From Lachnospiraceae bacterium (GTDB lineage Bacteria; Bacillota; Clostridia; Lachnospirales; Lachnospiraceae), in assembly GCA_022652545.1 (NCBI GenBank), contig JALCRM010000001.1:186001-250000 (forward strand): DNA of 64,000 nucleotides. The letters run 5' to 3'. The notes beneath the pieces were generated by a model that was not told where the DNA came from, searched no databases, and saw only the letters and a list, made by a program, of their open reading frames with translations. The position numbers were made by a program, and so were the translations under genes. Of the stretch, positions 52,322-61,247 are shown one piece after another (within the stretch, counting starts at the first letter, position 1; every line of letters starts with the position of its first letter).

Positions 52322-53911
52322 GTGCACAGAAAAGGCAGATTCGATAAGAAAAGACTGCTCCTTTCGGCGGGGGTGTTTTCCCTGCTTTTCATGGTGTACT
52401 CGTTTTTCCTGAACTTTTCCATGATCTCCGACCATATTTCCATGTACTACAAGGATCCCGGGATCTCGAAGGCTTCCTTCATATCCAGCTTTGCGGGCGG
52501 CAGGATCGGCAATTACGCTCTGCAGCTTTGCAGATATTTCTTCGCACTGTTCCACGTGTCAAAATATGAAAATCAGCTCGTACTGCAGCTGCTCCTTCTG
52601 ATACTGCTGACCTGCACCCTTATGAAACTGGAAAAAATGACGTCGCGGTACTTCGGCGGCAGATACTCCGAAACGGTACAGCTCCTGCTTCTGTCGATCT
52701 GTTTTGTCAATCCGTATTTCGTGGAGACTTTTCACTATGTTGCCTGGGAACTGGGTGCCGCGCTGTTCATCTGTGTCTGTGCGGGCAGTTGTTTCGAAAA
52801 GAAAAAGTACCTGTGCAGCGCCCTGCTTCTGCTGCTTGTGATCTCCATATACCAGAGCTATGCGGAACTGTATCTGATCTTCGGCATCCTGCTCGTATTC
52901 CTGCGCGAAAACGGGAAACCCACCAAAGCGTTTTTCCGCTCTCAGCTGCAGCTCCTGCTGATCACGGTCGCAGCAGCCCTTGCCGATATTCTTCCGATCA
53001 AGGCCGCGGTGTACTTCGGCATGATCGGAGAAGAAGTCAAGCCGGTGAACATGCAGGGGGGTCTCTGGAACAGACTGTACAATGCAGCTGCCTGCTACAA
53101 GATCATGTCGGTGGACGGCTTCGGATATTTCCCGAAATGGATGCTGTTTTTTGTAACGGCAGCGCTTTTCCTGGCGGGGCTGGCCTTTATGCTGAAACGC
53201 AGGGCTTCCGTACCGGAACTGCTGCTGTTTGCCGCAGTCAGCGGGATACAGCAGTTTCTGACCATAGCCATTTACCTGATCTCGGGCTCCTGGGTGACCG
53301 GCAGGACCGGGTGGCCGTATTTTGCCGCCATGGCGGCTTCCTTCCTTCTGGCGCTTTTTGAGATACAGAAGACAGCGGCGGAATGCGCAGGACAGGGCGC
53401 GGCGGCACGGAAAGACGTGACCCTGCCGGATGCCGGGACGGCCGAAGACGGGAAGAGAGGGCTGTGGAGCGGAAGCAACTTTGTCTTTGCCGTTTTCCTG
53501 CTGCTTGCCTTCTTTGACCTGTATGTGACGGAGACAGTGGAAACAGACAGCTATATCGCCAATAAGCTGGATGAGCTGGAACTCTCCGAGGTCGAAGCGG
53601 AGATCCGGAATTATGAAAAACAGAGCGGCACGGAAGTAACGGAGGTGTCTGCCCGCAGAACGCCGGACAGCATGTATTATTCACCGCTTCTCAATCTCCA
53701 TTCGGTAGCGACTACCTCCAACATAACCATGCTGTATAATGCATGGTCGGACGTGGAGGCCCTGAATTATTTCGAGGGAGAGTCCTACGCGGAATTTGAA
53801 ATGACAGACGCCGATTACAGCCGGCTGTTCGGGGACCGTACCTGGAAGACATTCATACCGGAAGAACAGCTGGTATTTGAAGGCAGCCGGCTCTACTGGG
53901 CGATATACTGA
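52322..53911 (+). CDS. GtrII/Glucos_trans_II-like polytopic glycosyltransferase
   Basis: The protein has 529 residues from GTG 52322, behind GGAGGAAA at eight bases; the longer ORF starts before the promoter. A basic N-terminus leads to membrane segments spread over ~400 residues. The first loop reads ISDHISMYYKDPGISKASFISSFAGGRIGNYALQLC. WELGAALFICVCAG and IYQSYAELYLIFGILLVFL follow, resembling Glucos_trans_II (O-antigen glucosyl modification) proteins. The C-terminal ~130 residues are soluble and probably outside. The GtrB-like gene follows, so the two form a Gtr-like pair. Confidence 0.68.
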   Translation: MHRKGRFDKKRLLLSAGVFSLLFMVYSFFLNFSMISDHISMYYKDPGISKASFISSFAGGRIGNYALQLCRYFFALFHVSKYENQLVLQLLLLILLTCTLMKLEKMTSRYFGGRYSETVQLLLLSICFVNPYFVETFHYVAWELGAALFICVCAGSCFEKKKYLCSALLLLLVISIYQSYAELYLIFGILLVFLRENGKPTKAFFRSQLQLLLITVAAALADILPIKAAVYFGMIGEEVKPVNMQGGLWNRLYNAAACYKIMSVDGFGYFPKWMLFFVTAALFLAGLAFMLKRRASVPELLLFAAVSGIQQFLTIAIYLISGSWVTGRTGWPYFAAMAASFLLALFEIQKTAAECAGQGAAARKDVTLPDAGTAEDGKRGLWSGSNFVFAVFLLLAFFDLYVTETVETDSYIANKLDELELSEVEAEIRNYEKQSGTEVTEVSARRTPDSMYYSPLLNLHSVATTSNITMLYNAWSDVEALNYFEGESYAEFEMTDADYSRLFGDRTWKTFIPEEQLVFEGSRLYWAIY

Positions 53912-53921
53912 GAGATGCGGG

Positions 53922-53957
53922 GCGGTGACAAAGCACCGGCTGCCCGCATTCGGAGGA
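53922..53957 (+). repeat. leader repeat copy 4
   Basis: GCGGTGACAAAGCACCGGCTGCCCGCATTCGGAGGA matches parts of copies 1 and 2 (GCACCGGCTGCCC, then CATT-CGGAG). It supplies the SD of the GT2 gene at 53964. The small SD hairpin is missing. Confidence 0.5.
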
Positions 53958-53963
53958 ACACCA

Positions 53964-54917
53964 ATGGAAGGCAAGAAGAAAACGATCGATATCGTGATCC
54001 CCTGCAGCAATGAGCAGGAGTGCGTGCGTCTGATCCATGACAGGGTGCAGTCTGTTTTCTGCAGCCGGCTCACCGGCTATGAATGGCGGATCCTGTTTAT
54101 CGATGACGGCAGCAGCGACAATACGCTGGAGGAGATCAGGAAGCTGGCAGGTTCCGACCCTGCGCATGTCTTTTATATTTCGTTCACCCGGCATTTCGGG
54201 AAGGAAGCGGCTGTCTATGCGGGACTTGAGCACAGCACAGGCGAATATACGGCGGTCATGGACTGCGACCTGCAGCATCCGCCGGAGATGCTGGCAGAAA
54301 TGGCGGAGGCTCTCGAAAAGGAAGATTACGACTGCGCTGCGGCACAGAGAACGCAGAAGATCGGCAGACCGAGCATACAGCGTTTTATATCGGACGTATA
54401 CTATCACATGATCAACTGGGTGACCGGTCTTAACTTTGTGCCGGGGATGACCGACTACCGCCTGATGAAGCGCCGCGTCGTGGAATCAGTACTGGAACTG
54501 CAGGAAAGAGAGAGGTTTCTGAAAGGCATCTATGCCTGGGTAGGATTCCGGACCAAGTGGATCGCATACGAAAATGTCGAACGGGCTGCCGGCAAGTCCA
54601 GCTGGTCCTTCAAAGGCCTCTGGAACTATGCAAAGAGCGGTTTCATGGCCTATGCGACAACGCCTCTCCGGGGCGTCGTCTGGCTCGGCATGGTGGGAGT
54701 CGCGGTATCTGTCGTGTACGGGATCACAGTCCTTGTCGATTCTCTTTCCGGTCTGCGGGCGTGGCAGGATACGACTACGATCATTCTGCTGCTCCTGTTC
54801 TTCGGCAGCGTGATCGTTACGATCCTCGGCATCATCGGGGAATATCTGGCCAGGATCTACATGGAAGTCAAGAAACGGCCGATCTATATCGGGAAAGAGA
54901 CGAATATCGGAAAATGA
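53964..54917 (+). CDS. GtrB-like polyprenyl-phosphate glycosyltransferase
   Basis: The protein has 317 residues from ATG 53964, with GGAGGA upstream. IDIVIPCSNEQECVRLIHDRV, LFIDDGSSDNTLEEI, FTRHFGKEAAVYAGLEHSTGEYTAVMDCDLQHPPEMLAEM and GMTDYRLMKRRVVESVLEL are all GtrB landmarks. Two C-terminal helices (~235-300) anchor it, and the end ARIYMEVKKRPIYIGKETNI is characteristic. It should form undecaprenyl-phosphate-sugar for the upstream GtrII-like protein. No GtrA flippase gene is adjacent. Confidence 0.92.
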   Translation: MEGKKKTIDIVIPCSNEQECVRLIHDRVQSVFCSRLTGYEWRILFIDDGSSDNTLEEIRKLAGSDPAHVFYISFTRHFGKEAAVYAGLEHSTGEYTAVMDCDLQHPPEMLAEMAEALEKEDYDCAAAQRTQKIGRPSIQRFISDVYYHMINWVTGLNFVPGMTDYRLMKRRVVESVLELQERERFLKGIYAWVGFRTKWIAYENVERAAGKSSWSFKGLWNYAKSGFMAYATTPLRGVVWLGMVGVAVSVVYGITVLVDSLSGLRAWQDTTTIILLLLFFGSVIVTILGIIGEYLARIYMEVKKRPIYIGKETNIGK

Positions 54918-56068
54918 AAAAAAACATACTCGCACTTTCCTGGAGGGATATCCGTTCCCCAAAGATGGGCGGGGCGGAAGTGCTGTCCCACGGGATGCTG
55001 AAAAGGCTGGATCCGGACCGGTATGAGATCACGCACCTTTCGGCTGCCTGCAAAGGTGCTCCTGCGGAGGAGATCATCGACGGCATCCGGTATATCCGAA
55101 GGGGCGGTATTTTGACCGTGATCTGGCACGCCTTCCGCTATTACCGCCGTAACAGGGACCATATCGACTACGTGATCGACGAGTGCAATACACACCGCTT
55201 TTTCACCCCCTTCTATGTGCCGCGCAGCAGGCGTGTACTGTTCATTCATCAGCTGACAAGAGAGATCTGGTTCGTAAACTGCCCCTTCCTTCCGGCCCTG
55301 CTCGGCTATCTTGCAGAGACGCCGATGCTGAAGATCTACCGCAGGAATATGACGGTGACGGTATCGGAATCCACGAAGCAGGACCTGATCGGCATAGGCT
55401 TTTCGCCGGAGCGCATTCAGATCCTGCACAACGGTATTGACGACGGCATCCGGAAGTATATGGAGGAGGAGATCCCCGAGGAAAAGGCCCCCGTGTTCAT
55501 CTACATCGGCAGGTATGCCGCCTACAAGGGAATAGACATCTGTCTGTCCGCTTTTGCGGCTGCCGGAAGGTCACTGCCCGGTGCGCGCCTCTGGATGGCA
55601 GGCAAAGTGGACATGGACTACTTTGAAAAACATCTGAAGCCTGTATGTGAGAAGGAAGGCCTCACGTGGGCTTTCTCTCCGGAGCCGTCGGACAGCGATG
55701 TCACGCTGCTCGGCTATGTCAGCGAGGAGGACAAATACCGCCTGATGAAAAGGGCTCATCTGCTGCTGTTTCCGTCCCTCCGGGAAGGCTGGGGCATTAT
55801 CGTCACGGAGGCGGCTCTTCTCGGAACGCCCAGTCTGGTGTATGATGCACCGGGGGCCAGGGATGCCGTGGACCACGGAAGGGCAGGATACCTTTGCGGG
55901 GAAAGAAATGCCGCTTGCTTTGCGCAGAAAATGATTGCTTCCGTGACGGATCTGCCGGAATATGAAGAGATGAAGGCTGCGGCATGTGCTTTTTCAAAAG
56001 ACAGACTCTGGGGAAGCCCGGTCCAGCAGCAGGAAATCAGGGAACTGGAGGAACGGGTCTTTCCCTGA
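54914..56068 (+). CDS. glycosyltransferase family 4
   Basis: The protein has 384 residues from ATG 54914; its ATGA overlaps the GtrB stop, and the longer track start is a shadow. NILALSWRDIRSPKMGGAEVLSHGMLKRL is the acceptor side, with GGAE. VTVSESTKQDLIGIGFSPERIQILHNGID, IYIGRYAAYKGIDICLSAFAAA and LLLFPSLREGWGIIVTEAALLGTPSLVYDAPGARDAV (EX7E: EGWGIIVTE) form the donor side. It is a cytoplasmic enzyme adding one sugar, probably to the acceptor of the same small cluster. Confidence 0.92.
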   Translation: MKKNILALSWRDIRSPKMGGAEVLSHGMLKRLDPDRYEITHLSAACKGAPAEEIIDGIRYIRRGGILTVIWHAFRYYRRNRDHIDYVIDECNTHRFFTPFYVPRSRRVLFIHQLTREIWFVNCPFLPALLGYLAETPMLKIYRRNMTVTVSESTKQDLIGIGFSPERIQILHNGIDDGIRKYMEEEIPEEKAPVFIYIGRYAAYKGIDICLSAFAAAGRSLPGARLWMAGKVDMDYFEKHLKPVCEKEGLTWAFSPEPSDSDVTLLGYVSEEDKYRLMKRAHLLLFPSLREGWGIIVTEAALLGTPSLVYDAPGARDAVDHGRAGYLCGERNAACFAQKMIASVTDLPEYEEMKAAACAFSKDRLWGSPVQQQEIRELEERVFP

Positions 56069-56101
56069 TACGATACGGAAAGCGTTCCGCGAGGTAGCCG
56101 T

Positions 56102-57655
56102 ATGTCTTTTACGACTTTTGCATTTGCTTTGTTTCTGGCGGCTTTTTATCTGCTCTATTTTCTGCTGCCTTCAAAGATCAGATGGGTGGTGCTGATTCCC
56201 GCGAACCTGATCTTTTATTGTGCGGCCGGCGTGAAGGAACTCCCGTTCATGCTGGCGGCAGCGGTCCTTTCGTACATCGCGGGGCGTTTCCTGCAGCGCG
56301 TCCAGGACCGCTATGCGGCGGAGAGAGAAAAACACAGGGGAACAGAGGCGGCGGCGGCCAGAAAACAGCTGAAGCAGGCGAAAGAGCGGCGCAGCCGCTT
56401 CATCCTGATCGCCGTCCTCATCCCGGTCATGGGGATCTGGGCCTTTTTTAAGGCCGACAGGACAGGCTCATTCACGGCGCCCTTTGCCATTTCCTACTAC
56501 ACGTTTATTGCGGTATCCTACTGCGCTGACGTTTTCCGCGGCAGGCACCGCTGCGAGACAAATTTTCTGAAGTTCTTTGCTTTTCTCACCTTTTTCCCGC
56601 AGATGGTGGAAGGCCCGATCAGCCGCTATGAAACCGTGGGAAAGGCCATCACGGAGCCGCACGGCTTTTCCTTTGACAGATTCGGGGAAGGCGTTGTGCG
56701 CGCCATGTGGGGCTATATCAAAAAGATGGTACTGGCAGACCGTCTCTGGAAGATCATTGCCTATGTCTACGGACTCGCCGACCCGACAGGTCCGCAGGTG
56801 CTCATGATCGTGCTGCTGCTTCCGCTGCAGCAGTTTGCCGATTTTTCAGGCTGCATGGATATCGCGCTCGGTTTTGCCCATGCCATGGGCATCGATCTGC
56901 AGGAGAACTTCCGGCAGCCGATCTTTTCCAGGTCGATCGAAGAGGTGTGGAGGCGCTGGCATATCACGCTGGGCGCTTTCTGCAGGGACTACATCTTTTA
57001 TCCGGTCTCGCTCCTGAAACCGCTGGCCAGGGCGTCCAAGAAGCTTTCCGTAAAGCATCCGAAGGCCGGCAGACTGCTTCCGGTCCTCGTTTCCCTTACG
57101 GCTGTCTGGACGTTCATGGGGCTCTGGCACGGATTTGCGTGGAAATACCTGATCTGGGGCTGGATGAACCTGTTTTTCATAGCCGGCGGAAATATTTTCA
57201 AGGAGCAGTATGCGCATCTGCGGACGGTTTTCCGCGTGCGTCAGGATTCACCCGCGTACAGTCTGTTTGCGATCGCCCGTACCTACCTGCTGTTCGGTTT
57301 CATGGAGCTTGTGTCTGACGGCAGCAGTGCAGGCTCGGCGCTGCACTTTCTGCGCCGGATGTTTTCGGCCTCCGGGTGGCATGCCGGGGATACGGCCGGC
57401 GAGGCACCGGTCCTTGTTGGAACGGCGCTGCAGGCAGGGCTCGGGATACCGGATCTCTGGATCATTGCCGTGTTTACGGCGCTGTGCCTTGCGGCAGAGA
57501 TCTGCAAGGAGCGCGGGAAACCGCCGCTGGCCCGCTTTTCCGGGTTGCCGGCCCTTCCGAGATGTCTGCTGGATACCGCGATGCTTTTCTGCATCCTGAT
57601 GCTGGCGCTCACGGCTTCCGAGGCGGGTACCGGTTTTGCATACGCCAGGTTCTGA
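56102..57655 (+). CDS. MBOAT-family membrane O-acyltransferase (DltB/AlgI-like)
   Basis: The protein has 517 residues. Many membrane segments are present. FFPQMVEGPISRYETVGKAI, PLQQFADFSGCMDIALGFAHAMGIDLQENFRQPIFSRSIEEVWRRWHITLGAFCRDYIFYPV and WTFMGLWHGFAWKYLIWG (His343) are the three conserved blocks of the family. AlgI and DltB transfer an acyl group across the membrane to a polysaccharide or teichoic acid. Together with the SGNH-like partner directly downstream, this predicts O-acylation (for example acetylation) of a surface glycan. Confidence 0.92.
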   Translation: MSFTTFAFALFLAAFYLLYFLLPSKIRWVVLIPANLIFYCAAGVKELPFMLAAAVLSYIAGRFLQRVQDRYAAEREKHRGTEAAAARKQLKQAKERRSRFILIAVLIPVMGIWAFFKADRTGSFTAPFAISYYTFIAVSYCADVFRGRHRCETNFLKFFAFLTFFPQMVEGPISRYETVGKAITEPHGFSFDRFGEGVVRAMWGYIKKMVLADRLWKIIAYVYGLADPTGPQVLMIVLLLPLQQFADFSGCMDIALGFAHAMGIDLQENFRQPIFSRSIEEVWRRWHITLGAFCRDYIFYPVSLLKPLARASKKLSVKHPKAGRLLPVLVSLTAVWTFMGLWHGFAWKYLIWGWMNLFFIAGGNIFKEQYAHLRTVFRVRQDSPAYSLFAIARTYLLFGFMELVSDGSSAGSALHFLRRMFSASGWHAGDTAGEAPVLVGTALQAGLGIPDLWIIAVFTALCLAAEICKERGKPPLARFSGLPALPRCLLDTAMLFCILMLALTASEAGTGFAYARF

Positions 57656-57669
57656 AAGAAAACGGGAAT

Positions 57670-59112
57670 ATGAGAAAATTTTTTGCAAAACATAAAAATC
57701 TGACCAGGGTCCTGCTGCTCGTTCTCATACTGTGTCTGACCGAGACCGTCTTTGAATTCTTTCTGGTCCCGAGGAGAACGGACAGGGAAGAGAGAGAGAA
57801 TGCGATCCGCATCAATGCAGAGAGAGGACTTACTCCGGATACGCTGCTGCTTGGCAATTCGACGGCGTCCTTTGCCCTGCGTCCGGAAGTCTTCGATACA
57901 GAGCTTCACGGCACGGACTTTACGCTGAACCTTTCGAGCGGCCTGCGGAGTCTGCGCGGCATGTACTATTCGCTGCTCGATATGACCGCAAGGTACGACA
58001 TAAAGACAGTGGTCATCAGTGTGGAGTATCTGCAGGTCATGGAACAGGCCATGTCCCCGGAAGCAGAGCTGCTGGTCATCGATGAAATGAAGGATCCGCG
58101 GTCGATCACGGAGGATATCCGCGATACCTTTACGGTGGAACAGCTGCCGTTCCTGCTGAAAAGTTTCCGCTACCGCACGAATATGCATGCGGCGGGAAAG
58201 ATCGCGGGGGAAAAGATCGCGCAGTTTTCGGCCCGGGACAGTGAAGCCGGCGCAGCCGATAAACCGGCAGCGGCCGATAAGCCGGAGGCGACCGATAAGC
58301 CGGCGGCCGATAAACCGGCAGCGGCCCCGAAGGCCGCAGGTTCCGAAAAAAAGGAAGCTGCAGCGCCGAAGAAGGTCTGGCTTGACAACGGAAAGGTGGG
58401 GTTTGTAGTCAATCTGCCCTGGAAGGCCGACATGAAAATGACGTCTTATCTCGACAGGATGCTGGACCTGTGCAGGAAAAAAGGTATAGAGGTGTACCTC
58501 GTCAGCACGCCGCTGACGATGACGGCACTCGTCAATGCCGGGGACTGTGAACTGGCTCACGATGTCGTGCAGAAGGAGGCGGACAGGTACGGCGTTCCTT
58601 ACTTTGACATGAACCTGATCCGTGACAGACAGCAGAAATTCCCGAACATTTACATGACGGATTCCGAGCATCTCAACATGGACGGCGCCAAAAAGTGCAC
58701 CGGCATGCTGTGCAGTGCCATCCACTATTATCGCAAGGAAAAAAGTGACGGCGGGCTGCTCTACACCGGATACGGGGAAGCGAGGGCTGCTCTGAAGGGC
58801 ATTCTCGGCGTGGATTTCGACACGGAGCCGACGGATGATGAAAAGGACCCCGACGCCAGACTCATCCGTGCGGACTGTGCGACGGCGGGAGATACGGAGA
58901 CGGAGTACAAATACACGGTGCAGGCTGCCGGAAGCAAGTCGGAGACACTGCTGCAGGATTATTCCGCAAAGGCCACCTGTCCGCTGCCCGGGAAATATTC
59001 GGACGTGGACGAAACGCTGACCGTCTATGTGCGGAAAAAAGGCGATACGGAACCTGTCTGCTTCCGCTCCAAAAAGATCAATGAAGAGACCTGGAAAGAC
59101 GATGCACACTGA
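57670..59112 (+). CDS. AlgX/DltD-like SGNH protein, partner of the MBOAT acyltransferase
   Basis: The protein has 480 residues from ATG 57670; the longer track start lies inside the MBOAT gene. One N-terminal signal-anchor helix (LTRVLLLVLILCLTETVFEFFLV) is followed by an extracytoplasmic SGNH-like domain. Block I is TLLLGNSTASFAL (Ser nucleophile) and block V is TDSEHLNMDGAKKC (Asp and His). VYLVSTPLTMTALVNAG lies between. A lysine/proline/alanine repeat (~195-235) interrupts the domain. A C-terminal ~100-residue extension is unassigned. Such proteins usually accept or place the acyl group delivered by MBOAT. Confidence 0.82.
   Translation: MRKFFAKHKNLTRVLLLVLILCLTETVFEFFLVPRRTDREERENAIRINAERGLTPDTLLLGNSTASFALRPEVFDTELHGTDFTLNLSSGLRSLRGMYYSLLDMTARYDIKTVVISVEYLQVMEQAMSPEAELLVIDEMKDPRSITEDIRDTFTVEQLPFLLKSFRYRTNMHAAGKIAGEKIAQFSARDSEAGAADKPAAADKPEATDKPAADKPAAAPKAAGSEKKEAAAPKKVWLDNGKVGFVVNLPWKADMKMTSYLDRMLDLCRKKGIEVYLVSTPLTMTALVNAGDCELAHDVVQKEADRYGVPYFDMNLIRDRQQKFPNIYMTDSEHLNMDGAKKCTGMLCSAIHYYRKEKSDGGLLYTGYGEARAALKGILGVDFDTEPTDDEKDPDARLIRADCATAGDTETEYKYTVQAAGSKSETLLQDYSAKATCPLPGKYSDVDETLTVYVRKKGDTEPVCFRSKKINEETWKDDAH
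58258..58326 (+). repeat. in-frame tandem repeat coding for (A)DKPxA units
   Basis: There are four units of GATAARCCGG-containing sequence, of 18, 18, 15 and 18 bases. The first and last units are identical. They encode DKPAAADKPEATDKPAADKPAA, a flexible linker within the SGNH protein. Slippage could change its length without breaking the frame. Confidence 0.85.
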
Positions 59113-59172
59113 CGGTCCGGGCGTGCGGGGACAGCGGCGTACGGCAGAAGCGGACAAGGAGCCTGTTTTCTC

Positions 59173-59201
59173 TTGATTCGGGAAGCAGGTTGTTGTATTA
59201 T
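59173..59201 (+). promoter_or_regulatory. promoter of the aminotransferase gene
   Basis: TTGATT (59173-59178) and TATTAT (59196-59201) have a 17-base spacer. Confidence 0.6.
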
Positions 59202-59212
59202 ATTTTCCGTCG

Positions 59213-59236
59213 TGATTGTATTCGTGGATACAATCA
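59213..59236. promoter_or_regulatory. 24-base palindrome, probable operator
   Basis: TGATTGTAT-TCGTGG-ATACAATCA has perfect nine-base arms. It begins about five bases after the predicted transcription start. That position and symmetry fit a repressor site; an RNA hairpin is the alternative. Confidence 0.6.
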
Positions 59237-59285
59237 TCCAGTCTTGTAAATAACGGGAACACACTCTGATCAGGAGGAAAGGATC

Positions 59286-60485
59286 ATGTCGCTCGAACTT
59301 TCAGAAAAAGCCAGGGAAGTCAAACCTTCGTCCACCCTCGCGATATCCGCAAAGGCAAAACAGATGCAGGCGGATGGCATCGACGTCGTCGGCTTCGGCG
59401 CCGGGGAACCGGATTTCACAACGCCGAAAAATATCTGCGATGCCGCAGAGAAAGCGATCGAAGAAGGTTTTACAAAGTATACGCCGGCATCAGGGACCAA
59501 TGAACTGAAGCAGGCAGTCTCCGAAAAATTCCGGAAATTCAACGGCCTTACCTATAAGCCTTCGCAGATCGTCATCAGCAACGGGGGCAAACACGCGCTG
59601 ACCAATATTTTTACGGTGCTTGTCAATCCCGGTGACGAAGTGATCATTCCGGCGCCTTACTGGCTGAGCTATCCCGAGATGGTCAAGCTGGCGGGCGGCG
59701 TGCCGGTCTTTGTATACGGCGCAAAGGACAATGGCTTCAAGCCTACCGCACAGCAGATCGAAGCGGCGGTGACCGACAGGACGAAGGCACTTGTCCTGAA
59801 CACGCCGAACAATCCTACCGGCATGATCTACACGAAAGAGGAACTGGAGGCGATCGCCGAGGTCGCCGTCAGCAGGGATTTCTATGTCATCGCGGATGAG
59901 ATGTATGAACAGCTCGTCTACTGCGGAAAACAGCATGTCAGCATTGCCGGTCTCGGCAGCGCGATCTATGAACGTACGATCACATGCTCCGGACTTTCGA
60001 AGAGCTATGCCATGACGGGGTGGCGCGTCGGCTACATCGGGGCACCGGAAAAGATCGCAAAGCTGATAGGTGCCGTGCAGTCCCACCAGACCTCCAATGT
60101 GTGTTCGATCGCTCAGAAGGCGGCCGTCGAGGCACTGAACGGGCCGCAGGATTCCGTCGAAGCCATGCGGAAGGAATTTGACGCGCGCAGGCAGCACATG
60201 GCGGACAGGCTCGCCGGGATACCGGATGCGGACTTCCTGGTACCGGAGGGTGCTTTCTATTTCTTTGTGGGACTGGGCAGTGCCCTGAAGAAGAGCTATA
60301 AGGGAGAAACGGTCGGTACGGCCGCGAGGCTTGCGGAGATCATGCTGAACGATTTTCACGTTGTTGTCGTGCCCTGTGCCGATTTCGGCTTCCCGGACTA
60401 TGTGAGGCTTTCCTATGCGACCAGCATGGAGGTCATCGACAAGGGACTGGACCGCATTGCCGCCTGCCTGAAAGCTCTCGGCTGA
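59286..60485 (+). CDS. class I/II aminotransferase, aspartate aminotransferase-like
   Basis: The protein has 399 residues, with AGGAGG upstream. PSSTLAISAKAKQMQADGIDVVGFGAGEPDF, YTPASGTNELKQAV, NTPNNPTGMIYTKEEL, IADEMYEQLVY and SGLSKSYAMTGWRVGY (Lys239 binds PLP) mark the AspC branch (subgroup I-gamma) common in Firmicutes. It most likely transfers amino groups between aspartate and 2-oxoglutarate, although related enzymes also use other substrates. It stands alone between its own promoter and a hairpin terminator. Confidence 0.93.
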   Translation: MSLELSEKAREVKPSSTLAISAKAKQMQADGIDVVGFGAGEPDFTTPKNICDAAEKAIEEGFTKYTPASGTNELKQAVSEKFRKFNGLTYKPSQIVISNGGKHALTNIFTVLVNPGDEVIIPAPYWLSYPEMVKLAGGVPVFVYGAKDNGFKPTAQQIEAAVTDRTKALVLNTPNNPTGMIYTKEELEAIAEVAVSRDFYVIADEMYEQLVYCGKQHVSIAGLGSAIYERTITCSGLSKSYAMTGWRVGYIGAPEKIAKLIGAVQSHQTSNVCSIAQKAAVEALNGPQDSVEAMRKEFDARRQHMADRLAGIPDADFLVPEGAFYFFVGLGSALKKSYKGETVGTAARLAEIMLNDFHVVVVPCADFGFPDYVRLSYATSMEVIDKGLDRIAACLKALG

Positions 60486-60523
60486 AGGCAATCCGGACAC
60501 TGAAAGAGATGGATTCTCAAAGG

Positions 60524-60556
60524 AACGGGGACGCGTAAGGCGTCCCTGTTTGATTT
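60524..60556 (+). terminator. probable terminator after the aminotransferase gene
   Basis: AACGGGGACGC-GTAAG-GCGTCCCTGTT forms a stem of 11 pairs, including one G-T. The following TGATTT is a short T-rich tail, so termination may be partial. Confidence 0.6.
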
Positions 60557-60591
60557 CCGCGGGCAATGAGCCAAGGTCATGCCGGCATGAT

Positions 60592-60620
60592 TTGGAAAAC
60601 TGCATGAAATGGTGTAGTAT
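60592..60620 (+). promoter_or_regulatory. promoter of the NUDIX gene
   Basis: TTGGAA (60592-60597) and TAGTAT (60615-60620) are separated by 17 bases. Confidence 0.55.
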
Positions 60621-60683
60621 GTTTTTATGCTTTTTGCGAAGCAGAATACAAAGGTATCGGGAAAGTATACGGAAGGAGCCTGC

Positions 60684-61232
60684 ATGGCTGACGGGAAATA
60701 TGAACGGCTGTCGCGCAAATTGGTACGCAAAGGGATCGTGATCGATGAATACATCGATACGATGTCCATTCCCAACGGCATGGTGGAAGAGTGGGATTTC
60801 ATCGACCACAAGGGTGCCGCTGCCGTTGTACCCGTTCTGGATGACGGCAGGATCCTGATGGTGAACCAGTACCGCAACGCACTGGAGCGCATGACGGTCG
60901 AACTGCCTGCCGGAGGTCTGAAGACCCGGGAAGAGCCGATGAAGGAAGCGGCTGCCAGGGAACTGGAGGAGGAGACCGGCTACCGCTGTGACGACAGGGA
61001 TCTGACCTTCCTTATCAGTGTGCGTACCACGGTGGCTTTCTGCAATGAACACATCGAGATCTATCTGGCCAGGAATCTGAAGCCCGGCCGGCAGAATCTG
61101 GATCCGGATGAGTTTCTGAACGTAAAGGCGTACACAGTGGAAGAACTGAAGGACATGATCTTTGCGGGCAGGCTGGAAGACGGGAAGACGATCGCCGGCA
61201 TCATGTGCTACGTGGAAAAATATCTGAGATGA
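60684..61232 (+). CDS. NUDIX hydrolase, ADP-ribose pyrophosphatase-like
   Basis: The protein has 182 residues from ATG 60684, five bases after GGAAGGAG; the longer start at 60627 lacks an SD. The NUDIX box is complete: GLKTREEPMKEAAARELEEETGY (G-x5-E-x7-REL-x-EE-x-G). EEWDFIDHKGAAAVVPVLDDGRILMVNQYR upstream is typical of ADP-ribose pyrophosphatases. The enzyme would split ADP-ribose or a related nucleotide sugar to AMP and a sugar phosphate. It is followed at once by DAHP synthase. Confidence 0.92.
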   Translation: MADGKYERLSRKLVRKGIVIDEYIDTMSIPNGMVEEWDFIDHKGAAAVVPVLDDGRILMVNQYRNALERMTVELPAGGLKTREEPMKEAAARELEEETGYRCDDRDLTFLISVRTTVAFCNEHIEIYLARNLKPGRQNLDPDEFLNVKAYTVEELKDMIFAGRLEDGKTIAGIMCYVEKYLR

Positions 61233-61247
61233 CAGGGAGAACCGTAC

